From Acorus gramineus (lineage: Eukaryota > Streptophyta > Magnoliopsida > Acorales > Acoraceae), in the NCBI GenBank assembly GCA_030737835.1, contig JAUJYN010000026.1:2348782-2412781 (forward strand): a DNA stretch of 64,000 nucleotides, in the 5' to 3' direction. The number at the start of each line of letters is the position of its first letter. Within the stretch, counting starts at the first letter, position 1. The notes under the pieces were generated by a model. It saw only the letters and a list, made by a program, of their open reading frames with translations. It was not told the DNA's origin and made no database searches. Shown in pieces: positions 12,101-22,490 of the stretch. The position numbers and the translations under genes were made by a program.

Positions 12101-12252
12101 CATCTGTGTATATATTATGTCAGCCTTTCTTTCATCTGTGTTGTTGTCGTTTTAGTTGTTGTTTAGAGTGATTTTATTGATTCCCTGTTTAGACTACTGA
12201 TATCTTGTATACACTTACCGCGACCCGGGGACGGCCGCCCTGGGGCGTGACA
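9188..12252 (+). mobile_element. Family B solo LTR nested in an inverted family B solo LTR
   Basis: It starts TGTTATATATG and ends GGGGCGTGACA, and is flanked by CCTTA on both sides (9183-9187 and 12253-12257). Length is 3065 bp. It has the full family B layout: U3 with a TTATTTAAG TATA-like box near 9608, an acceptor TGTTTTCAG followed by the exon-2-like block and a GTAAGG donor near 9948, the GC tract, exon 3 at 10704-10739, the terminal exon at 11849-11901, and the 3' stem-loop. A 90-bp tandem duplication lies at 11351-11520. Confidence 0.95.
11351..11520. repeat. 90-bp tandem duplication inside the LTR
   Basis: The block starting CTGACAGAGGGCTCCCATCA at 11351 is repeated from 11441 with almost no change. 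Most other LTR copies have this block once. It is a recent local duplication in the intron-like part. Confidence 0.9.
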
Positions 12253-13099
12253 CCTTACCTTTCTCTTCTTTGGGTTTTAAGGTTCAAGCTCTCTAACTAG
12301 GTCAGAAGAAGGTTTTTGAGAGAGGGAGAGAGAGAAAACAAGTGGGGAAGATGATGAATAGTGAGGGAGAGATATTTGCTCACTTAAATATATAATCCCA
12401 CACTTAGATTAGGGTTAACTAGGGTTAGGAGAGGATTAGGTGATCTTAAGTGGGTTTTGACTTGGGTCAACCCAACCACACAAAAAAACAAAAGGGGTTG
12501 ACCAAGTCATGGGCCCACTTTGACCGAGTCAACTCTCCCAATGACTTCTCGCTCGGTCAAAACCCGGATACGCCCCGAAACTGTGAAATTCTGAAATGTA
12601 CCAGAATTCGATGAAATTTTTGTGAGTGGCTTAGAATGGCACCAGAACACATAATATGCAGTTAGATTTTCAATCGGAGTCCTCAAGCACAGGACGATAG
12701 CTAACAGTCCAAAATTTTAGCGGTTCCGATCGAAAGAACGAAAAAACTCAAAAACTGCCAAAATACTTCAATGGTTACCAGAAGACAAAAAGTGACACAT
12801 ATATAACAACAAACTCCCCTGAGAAGGCAATCAAATCCACTCCAACTTTTTCTGCTTTTTTGAGAAAGCAGGTGGCGATCACAACCACCACTGGAATCCT
12901 CATGATGAGCTGTCGACCGCCTCAGTAAGGAAACCAAAACCCCTTCCCCCTTCCTAAAAACTATCCGACCGAGCCCCCCAAGGCACGCGCCAAATCCAAA
13001 TCCCCGAAGAACCCCCACACACGCCGCCCCCACACGCAAAACCGCATCCTTTTTTCAGAGGACCGTGGTGAAGAAGACCCCGAAAAAACGATACCAACA

Positions 13100-13472
13100 A
13101 ACCTGGTGGTCACGGTGGGACCTCCCACGTGAAAAACAACCAAAGGTAATCCCTTACTGCTTCCTCCCATAACTTGATTAGAATGCCATCACTACTCTAG
13201 GAATGTTACGATTTCCCACCCCTAAAGTTAGACCCTCCTCTACTTTGCATTACAACATCCTTTATTGCTTTAAGCCGCACACCTTTACTGCTTTAAGCCG
13301 CAAACAGCCGCGCACCCTTTACTGCTTTAACAACATCTTTTACTGCTTTAAGCCGCACACAGCTGCGCACCCTTTACTGCTTTAAGATGCACACAGCTGC
13401 GCACCCCTTTGCCGCTTTTATTATTGCTTTAAATTTGCATTCATTCACACCCAGGCTTTCCATATTCACACC
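13100..13472 (+). other. Tat-type 5' leader with PBS-like site and short tandem repeats
   Basis: Directly after the LTR end the sequence reads CTGGTGGTCACGGTGGGACC. This is a possible decayed version of the TGGCGACTCC-type Arg-tRNA primer binding site known from Ogre/Tat elements. From 13261 to about 13415 the motif TTTACTGCTTTAA recurs five times at spacings of about 22 and 34 bp together with CCGCACACAGC. No gene is seen before the gag start at 13473. Confidence 0.4.
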
Positions 13473-14225
13473 ATGGAAGCCTACACCCATGAGAAAATAG
13501 TAGAGGAGAAAGACAACCAGGGAGACCAAACCGCCCAATTCCTCAGCCACCTAGAGGAGAGGATGGCTACCTTAGGATACCAATCGGTAGAGGACATGTT
13601 CAATGACCTCACCGACTATCATCAGGCCTAGACCTTGAAGCAGGAAACTCCTGCCAAAATCCCTAAGGCTTGCCACACCCCCAATACCCTACCAACACCC
13701 AGTTTCTCGGTTAATCAGAGTCCAAGCCCTTTTTCTCCCCCCACCTTTTCATTTGCCTTGCCTTCCACAACGAATCCAATGTTTCCGGCAGGTTCCGTCC
13801 CCGGCCCTCACCTAGCCACCATGTCCACCCCAGGACCACTAAATTACCCACCCAAGGTAGAAACATTGGACGAAACCATCTGGAGAATCCTCTCCGAGAC
13901 TGACCCTTCTGCCACCAAACACGTCTCTGCATAATTTGAGACAAATCCCACCAGTCAACCTATCAGAGGGATTCAAAATCCCAAAATTTCACGGGTATAA
14001 CGGTCGTGGAGAACCAGACATTCATTTAACTACTTTTTATCTAGATGCCCGACCTTTTCTAGATAATCAACCCCTGTTAGTATTCCTCTTCCAGAAATCA
14101 TTGGAAGGAGAAGCACTACAATGGTTCTCCACACTCCCTGTAGACCATTTGTCAAATTTCTCAGCTGTAAGCAAGAAATTTTTAGGCCGTTATGGTTACC
14201 AGAGGATTAGGACCCCCTCTATCTC
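13473..14225 (+). pseudogene. gag: Tat/Ogre-type gag, broken
   Basis: Gag is the structural protein that packages the retrotransposon RNA. A start codon at 13473 opens a frame with an acidic N-terminal part (MEAYTHEKIVEEK). An in-frame TAG follows at 13629-13631, then a Pro/Ser-rich linker, a stop at 13932 and a +1 shift. The frame from 13936 contains FKIPKFHGYNGRGEPDIHL and GEALQWFSTLP, which fit the conserved Tat/Ogre gag core (a PKF..Y.G.G-P..HL stretch followed by a W-F motif). The gene is cut at 14226 by an LTR fragment. Some 1.1 kb later an integrase tail of the same element type appears, so the intervening protease, RT and RNase H have been lost. Clade assignment is by motif recognition only. 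Confidence 0.6.
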
Positions 14226-14735
14226 TGTCACGCCCAGGGCGGCCGTCCCCGAGACGTGGCAATAATAAAATATCAGCTATCAATACCTGAGGTCAATAAA
14301 GACTCCAACAACAACACACGAGGTGGCAAAGCAAGGATAATGATAACTGACTGAAAAGCGGAAGCATAATATATAAACAATGTCTGTAAACCAAAAACAT
14401 TATTACAGACTCGAATACACAATCACTGTCCTGTGAGAGCCAAGTCTAGACCAAAGAAAATACAACCTGTGCCACATGCACGATTTACAATACATACAAT
14501 GACTCTAGGACTGCTGACAGCCTCGCACTCGCCACCCGCCGGAAGAATGCTCCACGCCCATAAGACCACGCCACAGGAAAGCTCCAGCTCCATGCCCAAC
14601 ACTGCCCCTGAAAAGAAACAGTATGCGAGGGGTGAGCTACAAGCTCAGTGAGTGGCTGGAAACCAATCACCATACAACAGTTCAATACTAACGCAATTTC
14701 CTTTCAAGGAAAACATGGGTAGAAACCCAATGGAT
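14226..14735 (-). mobile_element. Family A LTR 3'-end fragment
   Basis: Starts TGTCACGCCC on the plus strand and matches the last ~510 bp of family A LTRs, including the stem near 14380-14410 and the terminal-exon-like region. Similarity stops at about AACCCAATGGATA (14735), and the rest of the LTR is missing. No duplication could be read because the other end is lost. Confidence 0.8.
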
Positions 14736-14952
14736 ATTCTGATAGATGCTGTCAGAATAGATGTTGAGCAGCAGTGGTTGAGAAGGCATCAAACGCGCTT
14801 CAAGATAGAGGAAAATCAATACACAACCCATGATACATTAGATAATTCAAGTATCATTCCCTTGAAGATCCTTCAGTTTGAGCCTCCATAGAGGACTCAC
14901 CTTGAACCATCATCCTGGAGGCCACCCTTCAGTGCTACATATACTATCTTAT
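14736..14952. other. Unassigned sequence with a small hairpin
   Basis: No gene was recognised. ATTCTGA and TCAGAAT form a short inverted repeat at 14736-14757, next to the truncated LTR end. The stretch probably belongs to the Tat-type internal region or to filler DNA at a deletion junction. Confidence 0.3.
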
Positions 14953-15325
14953 ACATGCTTTCCCATTTCTAACTCCTTTACATGCTTTCTCAAAAAAAAA
15001 AAAAAAAAAACAATACAAAAAAAGGATTTGCTAAAACATCTTTCATTCCTCACTCCTGTAATATTTGTTTACATGCTTTCCTAAACAAAAAAATCCAAAA
15101 TATCTGCTAATCAGCTTTTATTCCGAACTCCTATAAATATTTGTTCATATGCTTTCCTAAACAACAAAAAAATCCAAAAAAAAATGCTAATCAGCTTTCA
15201 TTCCGAACTCCTGTAAATATTTGTTTACATGCTTTCCTAAACAAAAAAAAATCCAAAACAAATGCTAATTAGATTTCATTCCTCACTCATGTACGTATTT
15301 GTTTACATGCTTTCTTAAAAAAAAA
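14953..15325. repeat. Minisatellite, about 75-90 bp unit
   Basis: The motif ACATGCTTTC starts at 14953, 14980, 15071, about 15146 (as CATATGCTTTC), 15227 and 15305. Between motifs come A-rich stretches, then GCTAATCAGCTTTCATTCC-like words and an AAATATTTGTT end. Units vary mostly in the length of their A runs. Confidence 0.85.
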
Positions 15326-15336
15326 AAAAAGATTAG

Positions 15337-15637
15337 ACAAAAGAGGTTAAGAGCAGCGGACCATGCCCAGGCCTACTAGAGGAGAAAGTAAGTAATAGAG
15401 TGGGACAATTTGAAAAGAAAGTAATAGAGAGAAGATTTAAAAATGGGGAGCTAGTACTTAAGCAGATCATGCCATCAAGACAGCCCCACCCCAAAGGCAA
15501 GCTACAACCCACATGGGAGGGACCCTATGTGATCCCCCATGCCTACTTTGGGAATGCCTACCGCTTGGTGGATGCCGAAGGAGTCGAAGTCTGAGGTTCA
15601 TGGAATGAACTTTATTTGATGAAATTCCATGCATAAA
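15337..15637 (+). pseudogene. Tat/Ogre-type integrase C-terminal tail
   Basis: The frame is open from 15337 to a TGA at 15592-15594 and continues in the same frame to a TAA near 15637. It contains NGELVLKQIMP, KGKLQPTWEGPYV and AYRLVDAEGVEV, followed after the TGA by NELYLMKF. This order (basic helix, G-D/E-LVL, P-x-WEGPY, Y-x-L) is the C-terminal domain that follows the catalytic core of Ty3/gypsy integrases, here closest to the Tat/Ogre type. The catalytic D,D-35-E core and everything upstream are absent. It is the same orientation as the gag remnant at 13473, so both probably come from one internally deleted element. Confidence 0.55.
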
Positions 15638-16239
15638 AACTCTTAGTGCTTGAGAAATATTATTCATCCTTTCTGCGATTTTCAGTGTTTAGCACCTGAT
15701 GATAGAATTATAACTCTCAAAGATAACTTGTGTTTTATTTGAGCCACTCATGCCACCTTCACCACATCAGTATGACTTAGGAATCAGTTTACCTAATAAA
15801 AGGAAAATTGCCTACCCTATAGACTGGGCCAATTTTTTAAACCCAAAGCATCTTCCCTTATTCTCACCCTTACTCGTATCAACTTGAAGTTGAAATGAGG
15901 AATTACCTTGACCTGGCATATGTTCCAAAACTTGCTCTAGCACTATATAAACACTTCTAGAGGGGAAGCAAAAAATAAAAGGGGTAAAAATGAAAAAGCC
16001 CCCCCCCCTCAAAACAACACAAAAAAAGTAAAGGCAATGAGAGGCCGAAAATCAAAACAACACCCAGACAAACGGGTTAAACTCTCTATTTTAGCAGGCG
16101 CAAATGCCTTTACGCACAGTATATGCTGAACAAAAGGCTATACTAGTATACATCCGAACAAATGGACTGTACTCTCCACTCAAAACATAGGTACACGCCC
16201 GGCGGGCTGTACTCTCCACCCAAATAAAGAAGTGATAAA
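15638..16239 (+). other. Tat-type 3' internal region, no gene
   Basis: Non-coding sequence after the integrase tail. The words GCTGTACTCTCCAC and GGACTGTACTCTCCAC recur near 16145-16220. No polypurine tract could be assigned with confidence. It is interrupted at 16240 by a solo LTR and probably continues at 21816. Confidence 0.35.
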
Positions 16240-19200
16240 TGTTATATATGTGTCACTTTTAGCCTTCAGGGCACCTTTGGGACATTCTGGCAGTTTTTCA
16301 ACTTTTTCTTTTTCGATCGGAACGCTAAAATTTTGGACTTTTGGCTATCATCATAAGCTTGAGAACTCTGATTGAAAATCTAATACACATTATGTGTCCT
16401 GGTGCCATTTCAAGCCACTCACAAAAATTTCATCGAATTCCGGTAACGTTTCAGAATTTGGCAGTAACAATCGTATCCGGGTTTTGACCGAGTGGGAAAG
16501 TCAAGGGGAGACTTGACCAAGTCAAAGATGAATTTGACCAAGTCAAAGATGACTTTGACTTGGTCAAATCATTTTGTTTGTTTGTGTGGTTGAGTTGACC
16601 CAAGGTCAAAGTTCACCCAAAACCCTAAATTGCCCTAAGTGTGTGAGTGTGTGTGTGTGAGCCTTTAAGTGGGCGTCCCCTTCATGTTCATCTTCTCTTT
16701 TCTTCTTCAACTCTCTCACACACAAATCCTCTCATCCCCTCTTGTTATTTCTTTCCATTAGAGCTAGTAGAAAAGGTTGAGCAAGAAAACCCTAGAAGGG
16801 AAAAAGATTGGTAAGGGCTTGATCTATCTTTCTATGGTTTTAGTTTTGCTATCCCCTTTGTTTACCTCCTCTCATGGTCTCCCCTTCTCCCCTGTTTTCA
16901 GCCTTTGTTAGTGTCACGCCCCAGGGCGGCCGTCCCCGAGACGTGGCAATAATAAATATCAGCTATCAATACCTGAGGTCAATAAGGACACCAACAACAA
17001 TACACAAGGCGGCAAAGCAAGATAATGATAACTGACTGAAAAGCGGAAGCATAATATATAACAATGTCTGTAAATCAAAAACATTATTACAGACCCGAAT
17101 ACACAATCAATGTCCTGTGAAAGCCAAGTCTAGACCAAAGAAAATACAACCTGTGCCACATGCACGATTTACAAAGCATAACATGACTCTAGGAATGCTG
17201 ACAGCCTCACACACGCCACCCACCGACAGAACGCTCCACTCCCATAAGACCACGCCACAGGAAGCTCCAGCTCCACGCCCAACACTGCCCCTGAAAAGAA
17301 ACAGTATGCGAGGGGTGAGCTACAAGCTCAGTGAGTGGCTGGAAACCAATCATCATTCTACAGTTCAATACATAATCAATTTCCTTACAAGGAAAACATG
17401 GGTGGAAACCCAATGGATAACAGGGTCACGCGGTAGCGTGACCAACCTCACCCCCACCCTCACTCCCGGAGGAAGTCTCTTGGGACTTATGGGGAGAGAC
17501 CATACCGTCGGTCGAAGAGACCCGGATTTATTGGTCTAGAGACCATACCGTCAGTCGAAGAGACCCGGATTTACTGGTCTACTCAACACTACTAGATCAT
17601 CTACATCTAGATAATCGCCCAACGATGTCCTTCAACATCGATCACGAGACCGGACCCAACAACTATGGGAACGGTCGAACAGCGAATGGGTCACGAGGCG
17701 ACGTGTCTTCGCCGTGTCTTCGCCTCATCCACACCCTGACTCCTGAAAGGAGACATCTTGGGACTTTGGGAAGAGACTTAGACTGCTCTACACCCCTGGT
17801 CCACCGGTAGCCTCTCCCACCCTCGTGGCCTCCGCCTAGTCCTCTGACAGGTACAGCCAACACCGGGGAGTTCCTACATCGGATCCAACGAAGGGGAGAA
17901 TGATTCCACGCTCGTGACATCATTCGTTAACCCTCTCCCGGGTAGTATCTACAACCCGATCTCCTCAACTCACCACTCTACACCCTTGGTCTGCCAGTAG
18001 CCCTTTCCCACCCTCGTGGCCTCCACCTAGTCCACTCCCACCATCCGTACTGTCCGACACATCAGAGGTACCTACGGACAGTAGCCCTCAATCAGGTACA
18101 GCCAACGCCGGGGAGTTTCTACATCGGATCCAACGAAAGGGAGAACGATCCCATGTTCACAAAGCGAAACCCAAAGGAAAACAACCACTCTTGATACTCG
18201 CTTATCGAGATATCACACACATGCATAACAACAACCAACACACTCATATTAACCTTAAAGTAGTCATAGTCCCTAAACGGGAGTAACTACACAAGCTAGT
18301 GGGTCGTAACATCGCCGACCCACCCCACCCTCACCCTCACCCTTTAGGGGGTGACATGGGTCTTTTGGGACTGACTAGACTGCTATTCACCCTTGGTCCA
18401 CCAGGAGCACGACCCCGCTCCGTAGCTTACCTGGTATACTCCCACGATCAGCACTGTCCGAACACATCGGAGGTACCTACAGATGGGAGCCCTCTGTCAG
18501 GATAGCCTGTCTAATGCCGGGGAGTCCCTACACGGATCTGACAAAGAGAAGAGAACAGCCTACTCACACGCATGTGATCCTCTTGGATCCTTCGACAACG
18601 CTTCCTAACATTTCTAATGTCATGAATTCTCAAGAATTCCTCCAGAGCGCATAACTAAGATGCGGGGAAACATATATTATAACAACAAGGTTATAATATT
18701 CTCTAAGGCATGCTTACAACAATATAATCACATAATCCCATCTTGATTTAAATAAATTAAACTAAATGGGAACATGCATAGTTCGGGGCTTTCCAATTAA
18801 GGGACAAATGACTAAACATGCATAGGCCGCTATACATGATATAAGAGTGCATATCCCTAGCATACAAAGTCTAAGGTGGCATGGATATATCATATGTATC
18901 ATGCATGCATGGTATCTACATATTTTAGCTAGGGGCCCCATCGATGCGCGACGCGCGTCTATGCGGGTCGAGCGCATCCCTAGAGGGGGGGGGGGATTGG
19001 AATCGAACCACTCACCTTACGACCCGGGACCTCGCGCATCCCATCCGACGAGATCTGCAAGGTAGGGGCATCCAACTGGTGAGAAACAACACAATTTACA
19101 CATAGAAATCATTAGAAATACCCAATACTCGGACAAGCATGCATACGGGCTCGCACGCATGCAAGCACGCACGTACGCACGCGAGTCCGAATTCCCTGTC

Positions 19201-21815
19201 ACCTACCCGAACCCTCGGGCAGCCACACGCATGGCCCCCCGCACGCGCACGCACGAATGCGCACGCACGCACGCACCCCAGCACCATCGGCGCACTGCCG
19301 CGCGCCCAGACGCGCTGCCGCACGCGCGCGCACGCTCGCGCGCGCCCGCGCGCACCGCGCGTCCATCCCTCGCGCCCTCGCGCAGCACCCCGCGCATGCC
19401 CCAGCACGCACACGCACCCGCACGCACGGGCGCGCGTGCACCCGTCCCCAGCCCCGTGCCCATGCGCATGCCCAGGCGCACTGCTCCGTGCGCGCGCAAG
19501 CTCGCGTGCACGCCCGCGCACTCCCGCGCGCAGCCCGCTCGTGCCAGCTCCGAATTGCACAATTCCTAGTCCGTTGGAAAGCCAAGAGGATTATCTACAA
19601 CTTTCATGTTCATGCCAAGACCAAATAATCTCTCCAGCTATTCCGAAATTAGAGCTAAACATAGAACATGGCTGCTGCCAGAATTTCCCTCCCTGGGGTA
19701 TACTTGGAAAAATACCCATAACTTTTACTACAAGAATCCAGTTGATCTAATTCCACTTCTGTACGAAAGCTAACTCAAAAATGGACATCTCATAATAAAA
19801 TCATATTTAAACCTCTTCATCTTTGATTTTAACAAAATCAAATCCAAATACCAAATCAGGAATACATAACTTCTAGGAAAAAAATTATGTACCCAAATTT
19901 TCAAACAGAGCGCTCCAAATGACACAGGCACAACAGTTAGGCCTTGCTAGAGGCTTGGTGGTGGTGGTCTTGGTGGTGGCATTTCGGTGCGTGAAGGGCA
20001 CCCGAGCTTCCTCCCTTTGTTCTCCTCTCCTTGGGTAAGTCCTTCTCCTCCCCTAGCTAGGTTAGATGCTTGTTTAGGGTGTGTGTTTGAGTATGCACTG
20101 CTTGCATGGGTGTTAGGGGGGTGAGGGAGGGCTATGGAGGGGGTAGAAGGGGCTCGGGCGCGCGTGCAGAGTCATCCACGTGTGTGCGCGCGCGTTTGCG
20201 CGCGCAGACAGGCGCTGGCGCGAGCAGACGGGCACGCTGGCGGGCGCGCGCGCGTACGCATAGACGCGCGGGCGTGCGCGCGGAGTGCTGTGCGGGGGCA
20301 CAGTGCGCGCGGGTACGCCAGGGCTGGGCGAGCGTGAGCACGCGCGTGGCAGCGTGGCTGGGCGCGCGGGCTGGGGCGCGCGGACGCGTGCGTGCGTGCG
20401 CATTAGTGCGTGCGCGTGCGTATGGCTGCCCGTGGGTTCGGGAGGGTGTCGGGGCACTCGGACTCGCGTGCATACGCGCGTGCTTGCGTGCGTGCGGGCC
20501 CGTATGCATGCTTGTTCGAGTATTTGGTATTTCTAGTAAATTTCTTGTTTATTTGTGTAGTTTACTCACCGTATTGAATGCCTATGTCTTGCAGATCTTG
20601 ACGGACGGTCACGCAACGACCCGGGTTTCGGTGAGTGGGACAATCCAACCCAGTAGGGAGGCGTTCGATGCACGTAGGCATGCATTGCCCTCCCCTGGGG
20701 CACCATAATTGTGTATTAACATGTAATAAATGTAAAGCTATGTATGCATGATTATTATGTTGTATCCATGCCACCTTAGACTTGTATGCTAGGGATATCC
20801 ACCCATGTATCATGTATGGAGGCCTATGCATGCCTAGACACCATGCCCCGAACTATGTATGCTTCCCATCTAGTTTAATCTAATTAAATAAAAATGAGAG
20901 CATATAGTTACAAGCATGCCTTAGAGGATATTATAACCTTGTTGTTATAATATATGTTTCCTTGCATCTTAGTTATGCGCCCTGGAGGAATTCTTGAGAA
21001 TTCATGACATTAGAAATGTTCGGAAGCTTTCACGGCGGATCCAAGAGGATCGTATGCGTATGGGTAGGCTGTTCTCTTCCCTTCATTGGATCCGTGTAGG
21101 GACTCCCCGGCGTTGAAAGGCTGACCTGACAGAGGGTTCCCATCTGTAGGTACCTCCGATGCGTCGGACCGTGCTGATCGTGGGAGTATACCAGGTAAGC
21201 TACGGAGCGTGGGAGAGGCTACCGGTGGACCAAGGGAAATAGCAGTCTAGTCTGTCCCAAAAGACCCATGTCACCCCTGAAAGGGTGAGGGTGAGGGTGG
21301 GGTGGGTCGGCGATGTAACGACCTACTAGCTTGTGTAGTTACTCCCAGTTAGGGACTATAAATTATTCAAGGTTAATATGAATTGTGATGCATGGGTTGT
21401 GCTATTCACTGAGCGTGTGGCTCACCCCTCCCATATATTTTTCTCCAGTGATATCTAAGTCGGATCTGAAGGAGGAGCTGGAGGCACATCAGCAGTAGTG
21501 GAGCAGCATCACGTTCTGCGAGTGAGAGGCCATCAGCATCCCCTTCTTGATTGTATGTATCGTATTTCCGTGCTTGGGCACATACTTGTATTTGGATGTC
21601 ATTGTATATATTGGCTCTCACAGGACAGTTGATTATGTATCGGGTCTGTAATATGTCGTTTGAGCTTCCGCTATTTGTATATATTATGTCAGCTACCTTA
21701 TTTGTCTGTGTTGTCATTTTTGATTTTTTTAGAGTATGTTATTGATCTCCTGTATAGACTACTGATATTACATATACTTGCCACGTCTCGGGGACGGCCG
21801 CCCTGGGGCGTGACA
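16240..21815 (+). mobile_element. Family B solo LTR, split by a family A solo LTR
   Basis: Starts TGTTATATATG and ends GGGGCGTGACA. The flanks ATAAA (16235-16239) and GTAAA (21816-21820) are a target-site duplication with one mismatch. Pieces 16240-16911 and 19941-21815 total about 2.55 kb. The insertion lies 8-9 bp inside the exon-2-like block, just after its TGTTTTCAG acceptor. Terminal exon at 21449-21498 is 50 nt instead of 53, a loss of exactly one codon. Confidence 0.88.
16912..19935 (-). mobile_element. Family A solo LTR
   Basis: Bounded by TGTCACGCCCC and GGCACAACA, 3024 bp, with perfect GTTAG duplications (16907-16911 and 19936-19940). It is shorter than other family A LTRs because the GC tract runs directly into U3 at about 19550. 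The exon-2-like block and the leader before it are missing. Confidence 0.93.
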
Positions 21816-22490
21816 GTAAAAGGTAGAAAGCCAGAGGGACCTAGAAAGTACGACATATGCCAAACTGGGACAATTCTAAAATATTGCCCCAAAGGAAGAT
21901 ATTACTCTTACCCCATTCACCCCACCCTTTTATTTCTTGCTATGGAGTTGGAATTGAACTATGTCTACTTGAAAAGGCGAAATTTCAACCAAAGGTAGAC
22001 CTTTTCCTATGTTTACAACAGCACACACTCACATGAGTTCACTTTAAAAAGCTTGCCTATCTAAAGGAAGCTTACTTGACTTAATTCTTGATGCATTCAT
22101 GGATTTCCCAGCATGTTTCAGAATAATATGATCAAGCATTTGAGAACCATGAACTTGAGGAATTGACACCTGAAGCCAGTACCTTTCAAATACAATCTTG
22201 GTTTGGACATAAGTGACCACAAGGGCACCTCTTACTTGATGGCATCTTTTACTTTAAAAAATTGAAAATATCGCCCTTCCACATAAAAGATCCTTTGAAG
22301 AATTAAAATTCTCCCTTATGTCACCCACACCTATACATAAGATTGTATTTTCTTTTTCCAAACATTTAGGCATTCAAATTTCTCAAAATGCCACAATTTA
22401 CTCCCACACCAAAAGAGAATTGCCCCTATTACTTTCATTTTCATACCCTTCCACACACATTTGAGAAGGAAAATTGCCCCACTCTCATAT
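21816..22490. other. Continuation of the interrupted Tat-type region, no gene recognised
   Basis: AT-rich sequence without a convincing reading frame. Its left edge carries the second copy of the near-duplicated GTAAA, so it continues 15638-16239. It ends where a family B 5' LTR starts at 22491. I see no LTR end or polypurine tract here. Confidence 0.35.

Larger units (their letters stand above)
6653..12808 (-). mobile_element. Family B solo LTR, split by a second family B solo LTR
   Basis: The plus strand starts TGTCACGCCCC at 6653 and ends TATATATAACA at 12808. It is flanked on both sides by ACAAA (6648-6652 and 12809-12813), a perfect 5-bp target-site duplication inside the Tat LTR. No internal region or second LTR is present, so it is a solo LTR. 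The two pieces, 6653-9187 and 12258-12808, total about 3.09 kb. On the minus strand it retains the exon-3-like block (8079-8114, 36 nt) and the terminal-exon-like block (6998-7050, 53 nt). It also has the GC-rich tract (about 8200-8830) and the stem-loop near its 3' end. Confidence 0.92.
5699..13099 (+). mobile_element. Tat/Ogre-type 5' LTR, split by a solo LTR
   Basis: The LTR starts TGTAGATACCC, a start I associate with Tat-type plant LTRs, and ends CGATACCAACA. Two pieces, 5699-6652 and 12814-13099, total about 1.24 kb once the insertion and one duplicate ACAAA are removed. It carries a TATAAATA promoter at 6199-6206 and is followed by a PBS-like stretch and a Tat-type gag in the same orientation, so it is read as the 5' LTR. 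It recruits tandem GGCTAGT/ACTAGCC motifs that make local hairpins. Assignment to Tat/Ogre rests on the gag and integrase remnants downstream, not on the LTR alone. Confidence 0.6.

Noticed and set aside
14953..15325. Regular repeats considered as a CRISPR array.
   Set aside because: Units vary in length by A-run slippage, have no constant repeat with unique spacers, and lie in plant retrotransposon DNA.
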